This document shows positions 1 to 8,449 of a stretch of 64,000 nucleotides of DNA, piece after piece. A program made the position numbers and the translations under genes. Position 1 is the stretch's first letter; each line of letters begins with the position of its first letter. Source of the DNA: Desulfocorpusculum sp964414345 (GTDB lineage Bacteria > Desulfobacterota > Desulfocorpusculales > Desulfocorpusculum); NCBI GenBank assembly GCA_964414345.1, contig CAYPWF010000011.1:5739-69738 (forward strand), in the 5' to 3' direction. The notes under the pieces were generated by a model. It worked only from the letters and a program-made list of their open reading frames with translations, had not been told where the DNA came from and did no database searches.

Positions 1-1818
1 AGCCTTTTTTCCCCTGAGGCCATACACTACAGGATGCTCCACGGGATCCCCCCCGAGTCCGCGGAGATGGCCGTGGGGGTGCTGTCAATGGTGCCGGCAC
101 AGGCTGCCGGGGTTGTCTTCTCCAGGGACCCTGCCGAGCCGGACTCGGGAGACGTGCTCATCCAGGCCGTGCAGGGACTGGGGGTGAGCCTGGTGGAAGG
201 GAGAGTCTCCCCGGAGCTCATCCGGGTGAAGGACCCTATGGGACCCTGCCCCACCCTCAGCAGGGGCGAGCCAGGCCAGCCATCGCGGGTTGCGGCTGGC
301 CTGGACTCCTCCTTGGCAGAGGAACCCTCCCCGGGGGGAAGACCCGGTGGAGAGGTCCTGGGGGATCAGGACGCCTTGAGGCTTGCCCGCTGGGCCATCC
401 AGCTTGAAAAGCATTTTGGAACCCCTCAGGACCTGGAGTTCGCCAAAGCTCCAGATGGGGAGCTCTTCCTTCTCCAGAGCCGCCCCCTCAGGCTGGCCCC
501 CAAAGGGGAGGCCGAATCAAGTCCCCTGGAGGGTTACAGGATACTGCTCTTGGCCGGGGAGACAGCCTGCCCAGGGGTGGGCTGGGGACGGGCCGTGCGG
601 ATGGACGAGGACGCAGATCTGGAGAGCTTCCCCCAAGGGGGCGTGCTTGTGGCCAGGCGCTCCTCCCCCAAGTTCATCCGCATCATGTCCAGGGCCAATG
701 CCATAGTAACGGACGCCGGGAGCACAACAGGCCACATGGCCTCCCTGGCAAGGGAGCTGGGGGTGCCGGCCCTCCTCAACACAGGCTCTGCCACAGAGTC
801 CATCCCGCCGGGGACCATAATAACGGTGGACGCCTCGGCAAGGGCGGTGTACGAGGGAGAGGTGCCGGAGCTCCTGGGAAGGCAGCCCTCCTCCCCAACA
901 TGTGCTCAGAAGGCAGGGACCTTAGCTTTCAGCCCGGAGATGGAACTCCTGGAGAAGCTTCTACCGATGATTTCCCCACTTTACCTAACAGACCCCGGGA
1001 GCCCCGAGTTTTCCCCCGAGCATGCCCGAAGCCTCCACGACCTGGCCCGTTACATCCATGAGAAGTCATATGAGGAGATGTTCGGGATGGGAGAGAGGCT
1101 CGGGGACATGAGGCCAGCCAGTTACCTGCTGGACGTGTTCCTGCCCATAGACCTGTATATCCTGGACCTTGGGGGGGGGCTCAAGGAGCTGCCCAAGGGC
1201 AACAAGGTGAAGCCATCCCAAATAGCCTCCATCCCCCTGCGGGCACTTCTTTCCGGCATGCTCCACGAGAAGATCCCCAGATTCGGGCCCAGGTTCATGG
1301 ACCTGGGGGGGTTCTTTTCGGTCATGATGCGCCATGCCACCACAGCCCCGGAACAGGAGCGTTCCTTCCAGGAGCCATGTTACGCCCTCATCTCAGACCA
1401 TTATCTCAACTACACGGCCAGGGTGGGCTACCACTTCAGCGTCCTGGACACGTACTGCAGCCCCACTCCCAACAAGAACTACATCTCTCTTATGTTCCGA
1501 GGGGGGGCCGCTGACTACTCCAGGAGGGCCAGAAGGGCAGCGGCCATAGCCGGGGTTTTGCGCCATTTGGGCCTCTCGGTAAGCCTGGCCCAGGATACAG
1601 TTAACGCCCGCTTGGGCAAGGCCACCTTGGAGGAGACAAGGGACAAGCTGGAGATGATCGGAAGGCTCTTGCAGTTCTTCAGGCAGATGGATGCCGCCAT
1701 GGCCACAGACGAACACGCCCGCCTCTTCCAGGAGGCCTTCATAAAAGGGGATTACGATTTGAGCCAGACCACAGGCAATAATCACCCGTCTGAGATGCGG
1801 GAAAACCCGCGCCCCTGA
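1..1818 (+). CDS. PEP synthase/pyruvate dikinase-like protein, 3' part (5' end outside window)
   Basis: The reading frame is open from base 1, so the start lies upstream. The visible 605 residues begin in the end of the PEP/pyruvate-binding ATP-grasp domain (motif VVFSRDPAEPDSGDVLIQAV) and end that domain with LLQSRPL near residue 160. A PEP-utilising swivelling domain follows, with the phosphorylatable His in GSTTGHMASLARE (codon at 733). The rest is a long C-terminal region that is not the PEP-binding barrel of classical PpsA. It resembles the large PEP/pyruvate-binding proteins of Desulfobacterota rather than housekeeping PEP synthase, so the reaction is uncertain. The N-terminal half of a paralogue lies at 12616-13744. 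A small GCGGG-AAAA-CCCGC hairpin spans the stop region (1797-1810). Confidence 0.75.
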   Translation, partial: SLFSPEAIHYRMLHGIPPESAEMAVGVLSMVPAQAAGVVFSRDPAEPDSGDVLIQAVQGLGVSLVEGRVSPELIRVKDPMGPCPTLSRGEPGQPSRVAAGLDSSLAEEPSPGGRPGGEVLGDQDALRLARWAIQLEKHFGTPQDLEFAKAPDGELFLLQSRPLRLAPKGEAESSPLEGYRILLLAGETACPGVGWGRAVRMDEDADLESFPQGGVLVARRSSPKFIRIMSRANAIVTDAGSTTGHMASLARELGVPALLNTGSATESIPPGTIITVDASARAVYEGEVPELLGRQPSSPTCAQKAGTLAFSPEMELLEKLLPMISPLYLTDPGSPEFSPEHARSLHDLARYIHEKSYEEMFGMGERLGDMRPASYLLDVFLPIDLYILDLGGGLKELPKGNKVKPSQIASIPLRALLSGMLHEKIPRFGPRFMDLGGFFSVMMRHATTAPEQERSFQEPCYALISDHYLNYTARVGYHFSVLDTYCSPTPNKNYISLMFRGGAADYSRRARRAAAIAGVLRHLGLSVSLAQDTVNARLGKATLEETRDKLEMIGRLLQFFRQMDAAMATDEHARLFQEAFIKGDYDLSQTTGNNHPSEMRENPRP

Positions 1819-1939
1819 GCATTTCTCTCCTGCCCCCCAACCTGGGAGGACTCCCACATTTTGGGACTTGATTCCCAACCCACCGGGTGGTAGAGGTAGG
1901 CTTCAACAAGAGCCTGGTTTCTTCTGATTCCCAGGGGAG

Positions 1940-2129
1940 CTCTAGTCCGCATTATTCAGGATCAGTGGATAGTGCGAGCTATCTTAATGAGATGTTTGGA
2001 CAAACCGGTCCGTACTCAAACTCTTGGTTTCAGGTTTTGCCAGGGGTTGAGTTGGAATATGTGGAACTGGAATGGTAGTTTGGGGCTTAGCCCCCGAGGT
2101 CACAGGCTCCGGAGAATAATCCGGGCTGG
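1940..2129 (+). repeat. Dispersed structured intergenic repeat, copy 1
   Basis: Near full-length copy of an element also found near 25.1, 41.4 and 45.2 kb. It starts with an imperfect 13-bp inverted repeat around a CAGTGGAT-containing loop (about 1944-1982). A moderately conserved middle follows, then the hairpin GGGGCTTAGCCCC near 2081-2095 and a conserved tail ending in AATCCGGGCTGG. It fills most of the 364-base gap before the iron-sulfur gene at 2183 and lies in the same orientation as that gene. It may be a REP/MITE-like repeat or a structured RNA leader. Confidence 0.7.
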
Positions 2130-2182
2130 TCCCTGTGCTCAGAAGGAGACCCTGCTTCACGGGGTATGTTGGGGGTGATCAC

Positions 2183-3178
2183 ATGTGGAATTCGGAGAAG
2201 TGCGACCTTTGCGGGGAATGTCTGGAGAAGTGCCTCTATGTGGAGTACGATCGGGGAAAAGCCGCGGGCCAGATAAGAGAACTCATGGAGGGGAAGGAGG
2301 CCGAGATCCTCTCCAAATGCGTGACATGTTGCGGCTGCAGGGAATATTGTCCCACTGGGGCCGATCCACACGACCTCATCTTGAAGGCTCAGGAGAGGTT
2401 CGGTTCCTTCAAGGTGCATGAGAAGGAAGCCACGGCCATGGAGCTGGTCTCCAAGATTCCAAGCCAGGTCATGCCCGGGGATCCAGCAAGGCCTGCCCTC
2501 TCCCTCTGCGTAATGGAGAGGCAGCTTCCAGAAGGAACCCTCGAGAGCTGCCTTTTCCGCGGATTGACCTTAGTGAAGGGGGGCGAGTTTTTCTGTCTCA
2601 TAGGCTACGTGCACCAGGGGAAAGAGGCTCCCATCCGCCAGGGCGCGAGGGGGTTCATAGAGCGTTTGTCCAGCCTGGGCAAGGAGATTGTGTTCCTCCA
2701 CGACGATTGCTACGCCATGGTCCATGTCAAGGTAAAGGATTACGGGATCCAGGTCCCATTCCGGTACATGCACCTGTTCGAGTATCTGCGCAATTACCTA
2801 AAGGAAAACACATCGAACATAAAGAAGCTCGGGATCAAGGTGGCATACCAGAGGCCTTGTGCGTCTCGCTTCACCCCCGAGAAGGACGCTTTCCTGGATG
2901 AGATCTTCGAGCTCATAGGCGTGGAGCGACCAAGGCGCAAGTATGAGGCTCAGAGGGCCCTTTGCTGCACAGCCCCCATAATCCGAGTTTTCCCGGAACT
3001 GGCTCAAGAAATTCAGGCCAGGAACATTGAGGATGCAATAAACTGTGGGGCCGAGGCCATCATCACTCTGTGCCCCATATGCGACAGGATCCTCAGGAGG
3101 CCAGCAGAGGCTCGCGGTTTGCGCAAGATCTACATCACGGACCTTTGCCGAATGGCCCTGGGGGAGTTGCATCTCTGA
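2183..3178 (+). CDS. CCG-domain iron-sulfur protein (heterodisulfide reductase-like), first of tandem pair
   Basis: A 331-residue cytoplasmic-looking protein. The N-terminus has two ferredoxin-type 4Fe-4S motifs, CDLCGECLEKC (residues 7-17) and CVTCCGCREYCP near residue 50. The C-terminal half has one CCG-type cysteine set, C-x34-CC-x34-CxxC, as in HdrB/HdrD/GlcF, where such cysteines bind a non-cubane cluster. The usual CCG is CCT here. It is paralogous to the next gene, with the same layout (HDDCYAM versus HDECYGT, YQRPC in both), and is probably a partner subunit of the flavoprotein at 4229 in electron transfer. I start it at 2183, where the ferredoxin motif follows directly and a GGGGGTG sits upstream. 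A longer start at 2135 adds an unconserved leader. The true substrate is unknown. Confidence 0.8.
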   Translation: MWNSEKCDLCGECLEKCLYVEYDRGKAAGQIRELMEGKEAEILSKCVTCCGCREYCPTGADPHDLILKAQERFGSFKVHEKEATAMELVSKIPSQVMPGDPARPALSLCVMERQLPEGTLESCLFRGLTLVKGGEFFCLIGYVHQGKEAPIRQGARGFIERLSSLGKEIVFLHDDCYAMVHVKVKDYGIQVPFRYMHLFEYLRNYLKENTSNIKKLGIKVAYQRPCASRFTPEKDAFLDEIFELIGVERPRRKYEAQRALCCTAPIIRVFPELAQEIQARNIEDAINCGAEAIITLCPICDRILRRPAEARGLRKIYITDLCRMALGELHL

Positions 3179-3198
3179 CGGCTGAACAGGAGGATCCC

Positions 3199-4227
3199 AT
3201 GTTGGCTCTGAGACACGACCCAGAAATTTGCAAAGAGTGCCCCTCCCCCAGGTGCCTTCTCGACTGCCAGTACGTGGAGATGGGGGAGGAAGAGGCCCGC
3301 CAGGAGATCCTCAAGTTGACTAGGGGCGAGGATTCCAGGCTGCTCAAAGATTGCGTGACTTGCTACGGATGCGAGGAGTACTGCCCGTATGGCAACCACC
3401 CCTTCTTCCTGATCTGCGAGATGAGGGAGAAAAAAAGGATGTACACGGCCCCCAGGCCCATAACCAATCAGTGGAAGAACATGACCCAGATGCAGGGCAA
3501 GGCCCTGGTGGGAAAGCTGAAAGATGTTGTGCTTTCCTCCTGTCTCCTCCCCTCCCTGGGCACAATGGCATCCGGAGAGATATTCGCAGGTCTGTCATTT
3601 TCCATGGTCTTCGGTGCCGAGTTCATGTGCCCTGCGGTGCACACTCATTTCGCCAACATGTCTCTGGTGAAAGAGAGGCTCCCGATTGTGTTGGAAAACT
3701 TCAGGAAGCTGGGCGTGCGAGAACTCATATGCCTGCACGACGAGTGCTACGGGACTTTCACCTCCCTGGCCCAGGCCTACGGGATGGAAGTGCCATTCGA
3801 GCCTATCTACTACATGGACTTCCTCCTGAGAAGGCTGGAGGAGCTCCAGGAAAGGCTCCGGCCTCTGGAGGTCAGGGTGGTCTATCAGCGCCCGTGCTCC
3901 AACAGGTGGATCCCCCGAAAGCACGCCGTGGCGAAAAGGCTCTTGGACATGCTCGGGGCGAGACTCATGGAGCGCACATACCAGGACGATAACAGCCTCT
4001 GCTGCGGAGGGATCCTGAGGCTCATAGGGGGCTACAAACTATCGGATGAGGTTCAGAGACGAAACATAGAGGACATGGCCAGGACAGGGGCCGAGTATTG
4101 CGTCTTCAACTGCCCTGCCTGCCAGGGGACACTGGGCCCCAAGGTGGCCAAGGCCGGCCTGAAGCCCATCCACATTATCGACCTGTGCAAGATGGCCCTG
4201 GGGGAGATCCCCAAGGGGGAGGTGTGA
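3199..4227 (+). CDS. CCG-domain iron-sulfur protein, second of tandem pair
   Basis: A 342-residue paralogue of the upstream gene. Near the N-terminus are CKECPSPRCLLDC (a C-x2-C-x4-C-x3-C variant) and CVTCYGCEEYCP, two 4Fe-4S sites. The C-terminal half carries C-x34-CCG-x35-CxxC, a canonical CCG cysteine set. The start at 3199 is chosen for an AGGAGG about six bases upstream. The stop is followed two bases later by the ATG of the FAD protein, so the two are translationally linked. Together with its neighbours it looks like the iron-sulfur arm of a membrane-independent flavoprotein dehydrogenase or heterodisulfide reductase-like complex. The electron donor and acceptor cannot be identified. 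Confidence 0.82.
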   Translation: MLALRHDPEICKECPSPRCLLDCQYVEMGEEEARQEILKLTRGEDSRLLKDCVTCYGCEEYCPYGNHPFFLICEMREKKRMYTAPRPITNQWKNMTQMQGKALVGKLKDVVLSSCLLPSLGTMASGEIFAGLSFSMVFGAEFMCPAVHTHFANMSLVKERLPIVLENFRKLGVRELICLHDECYGTFTSLAQAYGMEVPFEPIYYMDFLLRRLEELQERLRPLEVRVVYQRPCSNRWIPRKHAVAKRLLDMLGARLMERTYQDDNSLCCGGILRLIGGYKLSDEVQRRNIEDMARTGAEYCVFNCPACQGTLGPKVAKAGLKPIHIIDLCKMALGEIPKGEV

Positions 4228-4228
4228 G

Positions 4229-5605
4229 ATGGGAGACATACTAGATTCCTTGAAGGAGATCCTGGGGGAGAGGTGGGTCTCCAATCGCCCCGAGGAGCTA
4301 TGGTACTACTCGCGGGATCCTGGGGTCCTGGAGCCTCACCTTCCAGATTACGTGGTGGCCCCGCAGACTCCGGAGCAAGTCCAGAGTATAGTGCAGCTGG
4401 CCGTGAGAGAAAGGGTGCCCGTGGTCCCCATGGGGAACGCCATGGCCCTAACAGGCTTGGTGATTCCCCTCAGGGGAGGCATAGTGGTGGATATGAAGAG
4501 AATGAACAGGATCCTGGAGGTGAACGAGAGGGCCAGATATGCGGTGGTGGAAGGGGGGACCTCCCAGGGCGCTCTCAAGGCTTACCTCCAGGAGCATTAC
4601 CCCCATCTGAGGCACAGCCTCCCCGATGCCCCGGCGGGTACTACCATTGCGGCCAATGTGGCCCTCCACGGCCAGGGGCGGCTCACACAGCAATACGGCT
4701 TCAACTCCGAGATGGTCTGCGGACTGGAAGTCGTGTTGCCCACAGGGGAGATCTGCAGGGTGGGCTCACCGTCTCTTGGGCCGTACTGGTTTTCCAGGAG
4801 CCCGACTCTGCCTGATCTCTCTGGCCTGTTTCTGGGATGGCTTGGAACAACCGGGATAATCACCAAGGTGGGACTGAGACTCTACCCCAACAAGCGATTC
4901 AGGGAGGTGGAGATCTTTGTCACGGATATACCCGAGTTGGTCCCGGAGCTCATCTACAGGCTCACCCACCTGGAGCTGCTGGAGGACATAACCGTTTGGT
5001 TCCAGCCCAAGCCCCTCATGTTCAAGGACAACTATCATGTGACCATTTACTTCACCGGTGACAGCCAGGAGGAGGTGGACTTCAAAAGGAAAATGGTCTG
5101 GGACTCCCTACAAGAATTCATGGATTCCAAGGACGGGGGCTTCATGGTTGTGGATCCCCTCAAGCCTCAGCTCCTTGAGATGCCCCAGAGGAGTGTGGCG
5201 GAGTTCGCGGACGTGCCGAGGGGCGGCGGTTTCGAGTATTCAGGCCCCATAACCCTTGTGGAGCACTTCCCGAGATATGCCCAGAAGCTGGTGGAACTCG
5301 CCGGGAAGTACGACCTGCTTTACGCGGGCACGGCCAGGGTGATATCGGGCGGGCACGCCATGATGTTCGCCATATCCTTTGCCTTCAACCGCGCGGATAG
5401 GGCTATGATGGGGAGGGTAAAGGCGGCCATGGACGAGGCCACGGAATTCGCTCTCCAAATGGGCTCCATCCCCTGGAAGCCCAACTTCATGGAACAGAAG
5501 ATGATTCTCCAGAAGATGGATCCCGTCACCCGGGGGTTGATTCAAAGGGTGAGAAGACTCCTGGATCCCGAGAACATCATGAACCCAGGCAACTGGGAGG
5601 TGTGA
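4229..5605 (+). CDS. FAD-binding oxidoreductase of the VAO/PCMH (GlcD-like) family
   Basis: A 458-residue protein of normal GlcD/PCMH length. The FAD-binding PP-loop region is visible (VPVVPMGNAMALTG near residues 67-80, then VDMKRMNRI and VVEGGTSQGAL). The adenine/isoalloxazine pocket is in the segment GLEVVLPTGEICRVGS, and the typical C-terminal DPENIMNPGNW ends the protein. Family members oxidise 2-hydroxyacids, aldonic acids or 4-alkylphenols. The substrate-contacting residues do not tell me which applies. It overlaps the downstream GlcF-like gene at the stop (TGATG), and with three CCG proteins alongside it probably passes electrons to iron-sulfur partners rather than to oxygen. Confidence 0.85.
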   Translation: MGDILDSLKEILGERWVSNRPEELWYYSRDPGVLEPHLPDYVVAPQTPEQVQSIVQLAVRERVPVVPMGNAMALTGLVIPLRGGIVVDMKRMNRILEVNERARYAVVEGGTSQGALKAYLQEHYPHLRHSLPDAPAGTTIAANVALHGQGRLTQQYGFNSEMVCGLEVVLPTGEICRVGSPSLGPYWFSRSPTLPDLSGLFLGWLGTTGIITKVGLRLYPNKRFREVEIFVTDIPELVPELIYRLTHLELLEDITVWFQPKPLMFKDNYHVTIYFTGDSQEEVDFKRKMVWDSLQEFMDSKDGGFMVVDPLKPQLLEMPQRSVAEFADVPRGGGFEYSGPITLVEHFPRYAQKLVELAGKYDLLYAGTARVISGGHAMMFAISFAFNRADRAMMGRVKAAMDEATEFALQMGSIPWKPNFMEQKMILQKMDPVTRGLIQRVRRLLDPENIMNPGNWEV

Positions 5606-5607
5606 TG

Positions 5608-6780
5608 ATGGAATACGTGCGCTCCATAGAGCACAAGGATGTGGTGCACCGCTGCTTCCGATGCGGTTACTGCAAGTTCCCCAGCGACTACTTGGATTTC
5701 AATTGCCCCTCTTACAAGGTCTTCGGCTGGGACACCTATTCCCCGGGTGGCAGGATGTGGCTCATAAGGGCATGGCTGAGCGGAGAGGTAGAGACCAGCG
5801 AGCGCTTTGCCGAGATCCTTTACTCCTGCACTGCATGCGGGAGCTGCCAGCAACATTGTCCTTTCCCACGCTTCAGCGATTCACTCTTGAAGGTCTTTGA
5901 GGAGGTGAAGGCGGAGCTGGTGAACCATGGCAGGATCCCCCCAACCGTGAGAGATTACTTCAAGGCCATTTCCATAAGCGGTAACCCTTACAAGATGCCC
6001 AGGCAAGACAGGGGCAAGTGGGCTGAGGGAACGGGCCTGGAACGTTACTCGGGCCAGGAATTCCTCCTCTATGCGGGTTGCGTGGCCTCCCTGGACGAGG
6101 TGGGACAGAGGATGGCCAGATCCGTGGGGAAGATTCTGTCGGCGTCGGGCATCTCGGTGGGCATACTGGCAGAGGAGGAGCCCTGCGATGGATCGGAGGT
6201 AAGGGCTCTGGGAGAGGTGGAGCTTTTCAGGCAATTGGCCAAGGAGAACATAGAGGACTTCAAGAGGAGGGGGATAACCAGGATCATAGCCATGGACCCC
6301 CATGCCTATGATGCGTTCAAGAATCACTATCCAGAGCTCGGAGGAACCTTTCAAGTCTTCCATTACACCGAGACCCTTGTCAGGCTCATCAAGGAAGGAA
6401 GGGTGAGGCCGAGGAGGCTGGATGCGCGAGTCACCTACCACGATCCTTGTTACCTGGGGCGGCATAACAAGATACATGAGGCCCCGCGCCGAACTCTCAG
6501 GGCCGTGGAGGGACTGGAGCTCGTGGAAATGAGAAGGCACAGGGAGAACTCCTTCTGCTGCGGCGGTGGAGGAGGTAACTTTTTTACGGACATACTGGGA
6601 AGAGGGGAGCAGAGGCCGGGCAGCATTCGCATCAAGGAGGCACTTGCAACTGGAGCCAGCATCCTGGCTGTGGCCTGCCCCATTTGTGCCAAGATGCTCA
6701 GTGATGCATCCAAGGAGCAGGAAGAATCTGGAAAACTCGAGATCCTGGACGTGGCTGGAGTATTGGCCGGGGCCATTTGA
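5608..6780 (+). CDS. GlcF/HdrD-like iron-sulfur oxidoreductase subunit
   Basis: A 390-residue protein. Near the N-terminus are CFRCGYC with a later CP and then CTACGSCQQHCPF, the paired 4Fe-4S sites of GlcF/LutA/HdrD-type subunits. Two CCG modules follow: the first is degenerate (YAGCVAS then EEPCDGS). The second is complete (YHDPCYLGRHN, then SFCCGGGGGNFF and CPICAKM). It is the last gene of the plus-strand redox operon and probably receives electrons from the FAD subunit just upstream. ATG codons at 5605 and 5608 are both possible. The second has better spacing from GGGAGG at 5595-5600. About 95 bases separate its stop from the convergent receiver gene. Confidence 0.85.
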   Translation: MEYVRSIEHKDVVHRCFRCGYCKFPSDYLDFNCPSYKVFGWDTYSPGGRMWLIRAWLSGEVETSERFAEILYSCTACGSCQQHCPFPRFSDSLLKVFEEVKAELVNHGRIPPTVRDYFKAISISGNPYKMPRQDRGKWAEGTGLERYSGQEFLLYAGCVASLDEVGQRMARSVGKILSASGISVGILAEEEPCDGSEVRALGEVELFRQLAKENIEDFKRRGITRIIAMDPHAYDAFKNHYPELGGTFQVFHYTETLVRLIKEGRVRPRRLDARVTYHDPCYLGRHNKIHEAPRRTLRAVEGLELVEMRRHRENSFCCGGGGGNFFTDILGRGEQRPGSIRIKEALATGASILAVACPICAKMLSDASKEQEESGKLEILDVAGVLAGAI

Positions 6781-6876
6781 CTCTCGCCCCTGTCAACTTA
6801 AAGAGCCCCTTGCCGGGTATCATGCCGGGACCCCGCCCCATCCCCCTTTGGGCATCTGAGTCTCCGGCACCCGGGA

Positions 6877-7311
6877 TCACCCTTTTCCCCCAGATGACCC
6901 CCCGGTATCCATATCCTTGAGGCCCTGAGCAGCTGCCTTCCGCTCTGCCGCGTTCTCTATGGCTGCGGCCAGGGAGTCCACAGGGCAGGGTTTGAGGAGA
7001 ATGTCCCCCACGCCTCCCTCCAGGGCCATGGTCACCTTTTCCAGATCTATGTGCCCGGTCAGCATTATGACCGGGACCATGGGGTCCCTCTTCCTGATCT
7101 CCTGAAGGGTGGCGATCCCGTCCATCCCGGGCATCTTGAGGTCCAGGACTATCACGTCGGCCTGAGCCCCCTCAAGCCAGGAAAGCGCGCTTGGACCGTC
7201 CCTGGCCGTAGAAACCTGCATGCCTCGTCTAGTGAGCACCTTGGCCAAGGACTCGGCGTAAAGCTCTTCGTCGTCCACAAGAAGAACCCTGATCCCGCTG
7301 CCCACGGCCAT
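6877..7311 (-). CDS. Single-domain response regulator (receiver only)
   Basis: A 144-residue CheY-like receiver with no output domain. The acidic pair is D13-D14, the phospho-acceptor is D57 in VIVLDLKMPG, the conserved Thr is T85 and the Lys is K107. The C-terminal tail is short and Gly/Ser-rich. It is the last gene of a minus-strand module (small membrane protein, TauE permease, secreted protein, small membrane protein, two receivers). It lies 43 bases after a second receiver gene, with which it shares only moderate identity. Stand-alone receivers of this kind often act as phosphate relays or bind partner proteins. No cognate intact kinase lies in this module. Confidence 0.88.
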   Translation of the reverse strand: MAVGSGIRVLLVDDEELYAESLAKVLTRRGMQVSTARDGPSALSWLEGAQADVIVLDLKMPGMDGIATLQEIRKRDPMVPVIMLTGHIDLEKVTMALEGGVGDILLKPCPVDSLAAAIENAAERKAAAQGLKDMDTGGSSGGKG

Positions 7312-7354
7312 TTCCTCCTCAGTTCTGGCAATGCCCAGTTAGTCGCCTTTAGAC

Positions 7355-7777
7355 TCAGTCCGAACCCTTTCCCTCAGGCCCCCACTCCATAAGAGCTTCG
7401 AGCTGCAACCATTTGCGCTCCCGGGCCTCTTTTATTTTTTCAACCAGCTCTTCAACATCCATGGGCTTGAGCACATAGTCAAACGCCCCTCCCCGCATGC
7501 CTTGAAGTCCTTTTTCCACAGAGCCCACTGCCGTAAGCAGGATGACCTCTGTTTCAGGCCATGAGGTCTTGATCCGCTTGAGGGTTTCCAGCCCGTCCAT
7601 GCCGGGCATCATTAGGTCCAGCACTACCACGTCAAAGGGGCTCTTCTCCAGCCTTTCCAAGGCCTCCTGGCCGCTGGTGGCGCCCTCCACCTCCAGCCCC
7701 CTGCGGCCCAGGACCTTCACAAGGGACTGCAGGAACTCGGTCTCGTCATCCACCAGAAGCACCCTGACCCTCTCCAT
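7355..7777 (-). CDS. Single-domain response regulator (receiver only)
   Basis: A 140-residue receiver without an output domain. Residues D10-D11 form the acidic pocket, D54 in VVVLDLMMPGMDG is the phospho-acceptor, T82 and K104 complete the site. A charged helix (EKIKEARERKWLQLEAL) forms the C-terminal extension. The ATG is preceded by GAGGAGGCTTC, a good ribosome-binding site. It is followed by another receiver gene, so this module encodes two receivers in tandem. The likely input is one of the sensor kinases in the neighbouring TauE clusters, but nothing here proves pairing. Confidence 0.88.
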   Translation of the reverse strand: MERVRVLLVDDETEFLQSLVKVLGRRGLEVEGATSGQEALERLEKSPFDVVVLDLMMPGMDGLETLKRIKTSWPETEVILLTAVGSVEKGLQGMRGGAFDYVLKPMDVEELVEKIKEARERKWLQLEALMEWGPEGKGSD

Positions 7778-7825
7778 GAAGCCTCCTCGACTTCTGGGAC
7801 ATCCTGAGCCCCCTGGTCCCAGGTG

Positions 7826-8077
7826 TCAACCTGGGAAAAACCTTCTCAGGAGTAACCGTCCCAGAACCATGGTGCCCAGGGCCATGGGCAGGAAGGTCTT
7901 GAGAAACACGCTTGCGATGTCCTCACCTGCCCCGTGGCTCGCGTACATGCTCCATGTGAGTTCCCCCAGGATGAGGAGGTTGAGGCCCACCACCATGAGC
8001 AGCCTCCAGCCCCCTGCACAAGAGGCCGCCTCACCCTGTGCTTGCTCTGTCTCGAGACTCCTCTTCTGTGCGAACAC
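7826..8077 (-). CDS. Small two-helix membrane protein
   Basis: An 83-residue protein with a polar N-terminal 22 residues and two hydrophobic segments, roughly residues 24-45 and 57-75, and a basic C-terminal end (GRLLLRRFFPG). I recognise no family. It lies between a secreted-protein gene and a receiver gene in the minus-strand TauE module with short gaps, so it is probably co-transcribed. It could be an accessory subunit of the permease. Coding is supported by its place in the gene row and by the hydrophobic periodicity. Confidence 0.5.
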   Translation of the reverse strand: MFAQKRSLETEQAQGEAASCAGGWRLLMVVGLNLLILGELTWSMYASHGAGEDIASVFLKTFLPMALGTMVLGRLLLRRFFPG

Positions 8078-8088
8078 TGCCCTCCTCC

Positions 8089-8427
8089 TCAGTTCTTCAT
8101 GAGGTCCTGCCTGGTCACGTTCATCACCTTTACGGCCAGCCTCTCGGTGCCCTTGATCTCGTATGCTATGCGCAGGACATCCCCCGGCTTTGGGGATGCT
8201 CCGATGAGGGCCCTGGATGCATCGTACAAGGAAGTGGCTCCGGTGGGCCTGCCGTAAGGATGCTCAGGGGAGAAGTCGGTGTCGTATTCCTCCAGGGTAA
8301 TGACCTTGCTCGACTCGTCGAACTTGACGCACTTGCCCTGGCTTACCTCGGCGCAGACACCCGTTGCTGCCAGGCCAAGCAACCATATGGTGCTGAGGAT
8401 CGCCACCAGTGTTTTCTTCTTTCTCAT
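8089..8427 (-). CDS. Small exported protein of the TauE module
   Basis: A 112-residue protein starting MRKKKTLVAILSTIWLLGLA, a clear signal peptide with predicted cleavage after GVCA (residue 25). The mature part of about 87 residues contains one Cys (GKCVKFDESS) and no known motif. It ends in a lysine/asparagine tail. I know no defined function. Its place directly after the permease gene suggests a periplasmic partner. GGAGG lies just upstream of the ATG. The gene is intact, unlike the permease gene before it. Confidence 0.7.
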   Translation of the reverse strand: MRKKKTLVAILSTIWLLGLAATGVCAEVSQGKCVKFDESSKVITLEEYDTDFSPEHPYGRPTGATSLYDASRALIGASPKPGDVLRIAYEIKGTERLAVKVMNVTRQDLMKN

Positions 8428-8449
8428 GAGCTCAACCTCCTTGTCTCTC

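Noticed and set aside
1797..1810. Transcription terminator after the first gene
   Set aside because: GCGGG-AAAA-CCCGC is a hairpin but has no U-run and overlaps the stop region; left as a note only.
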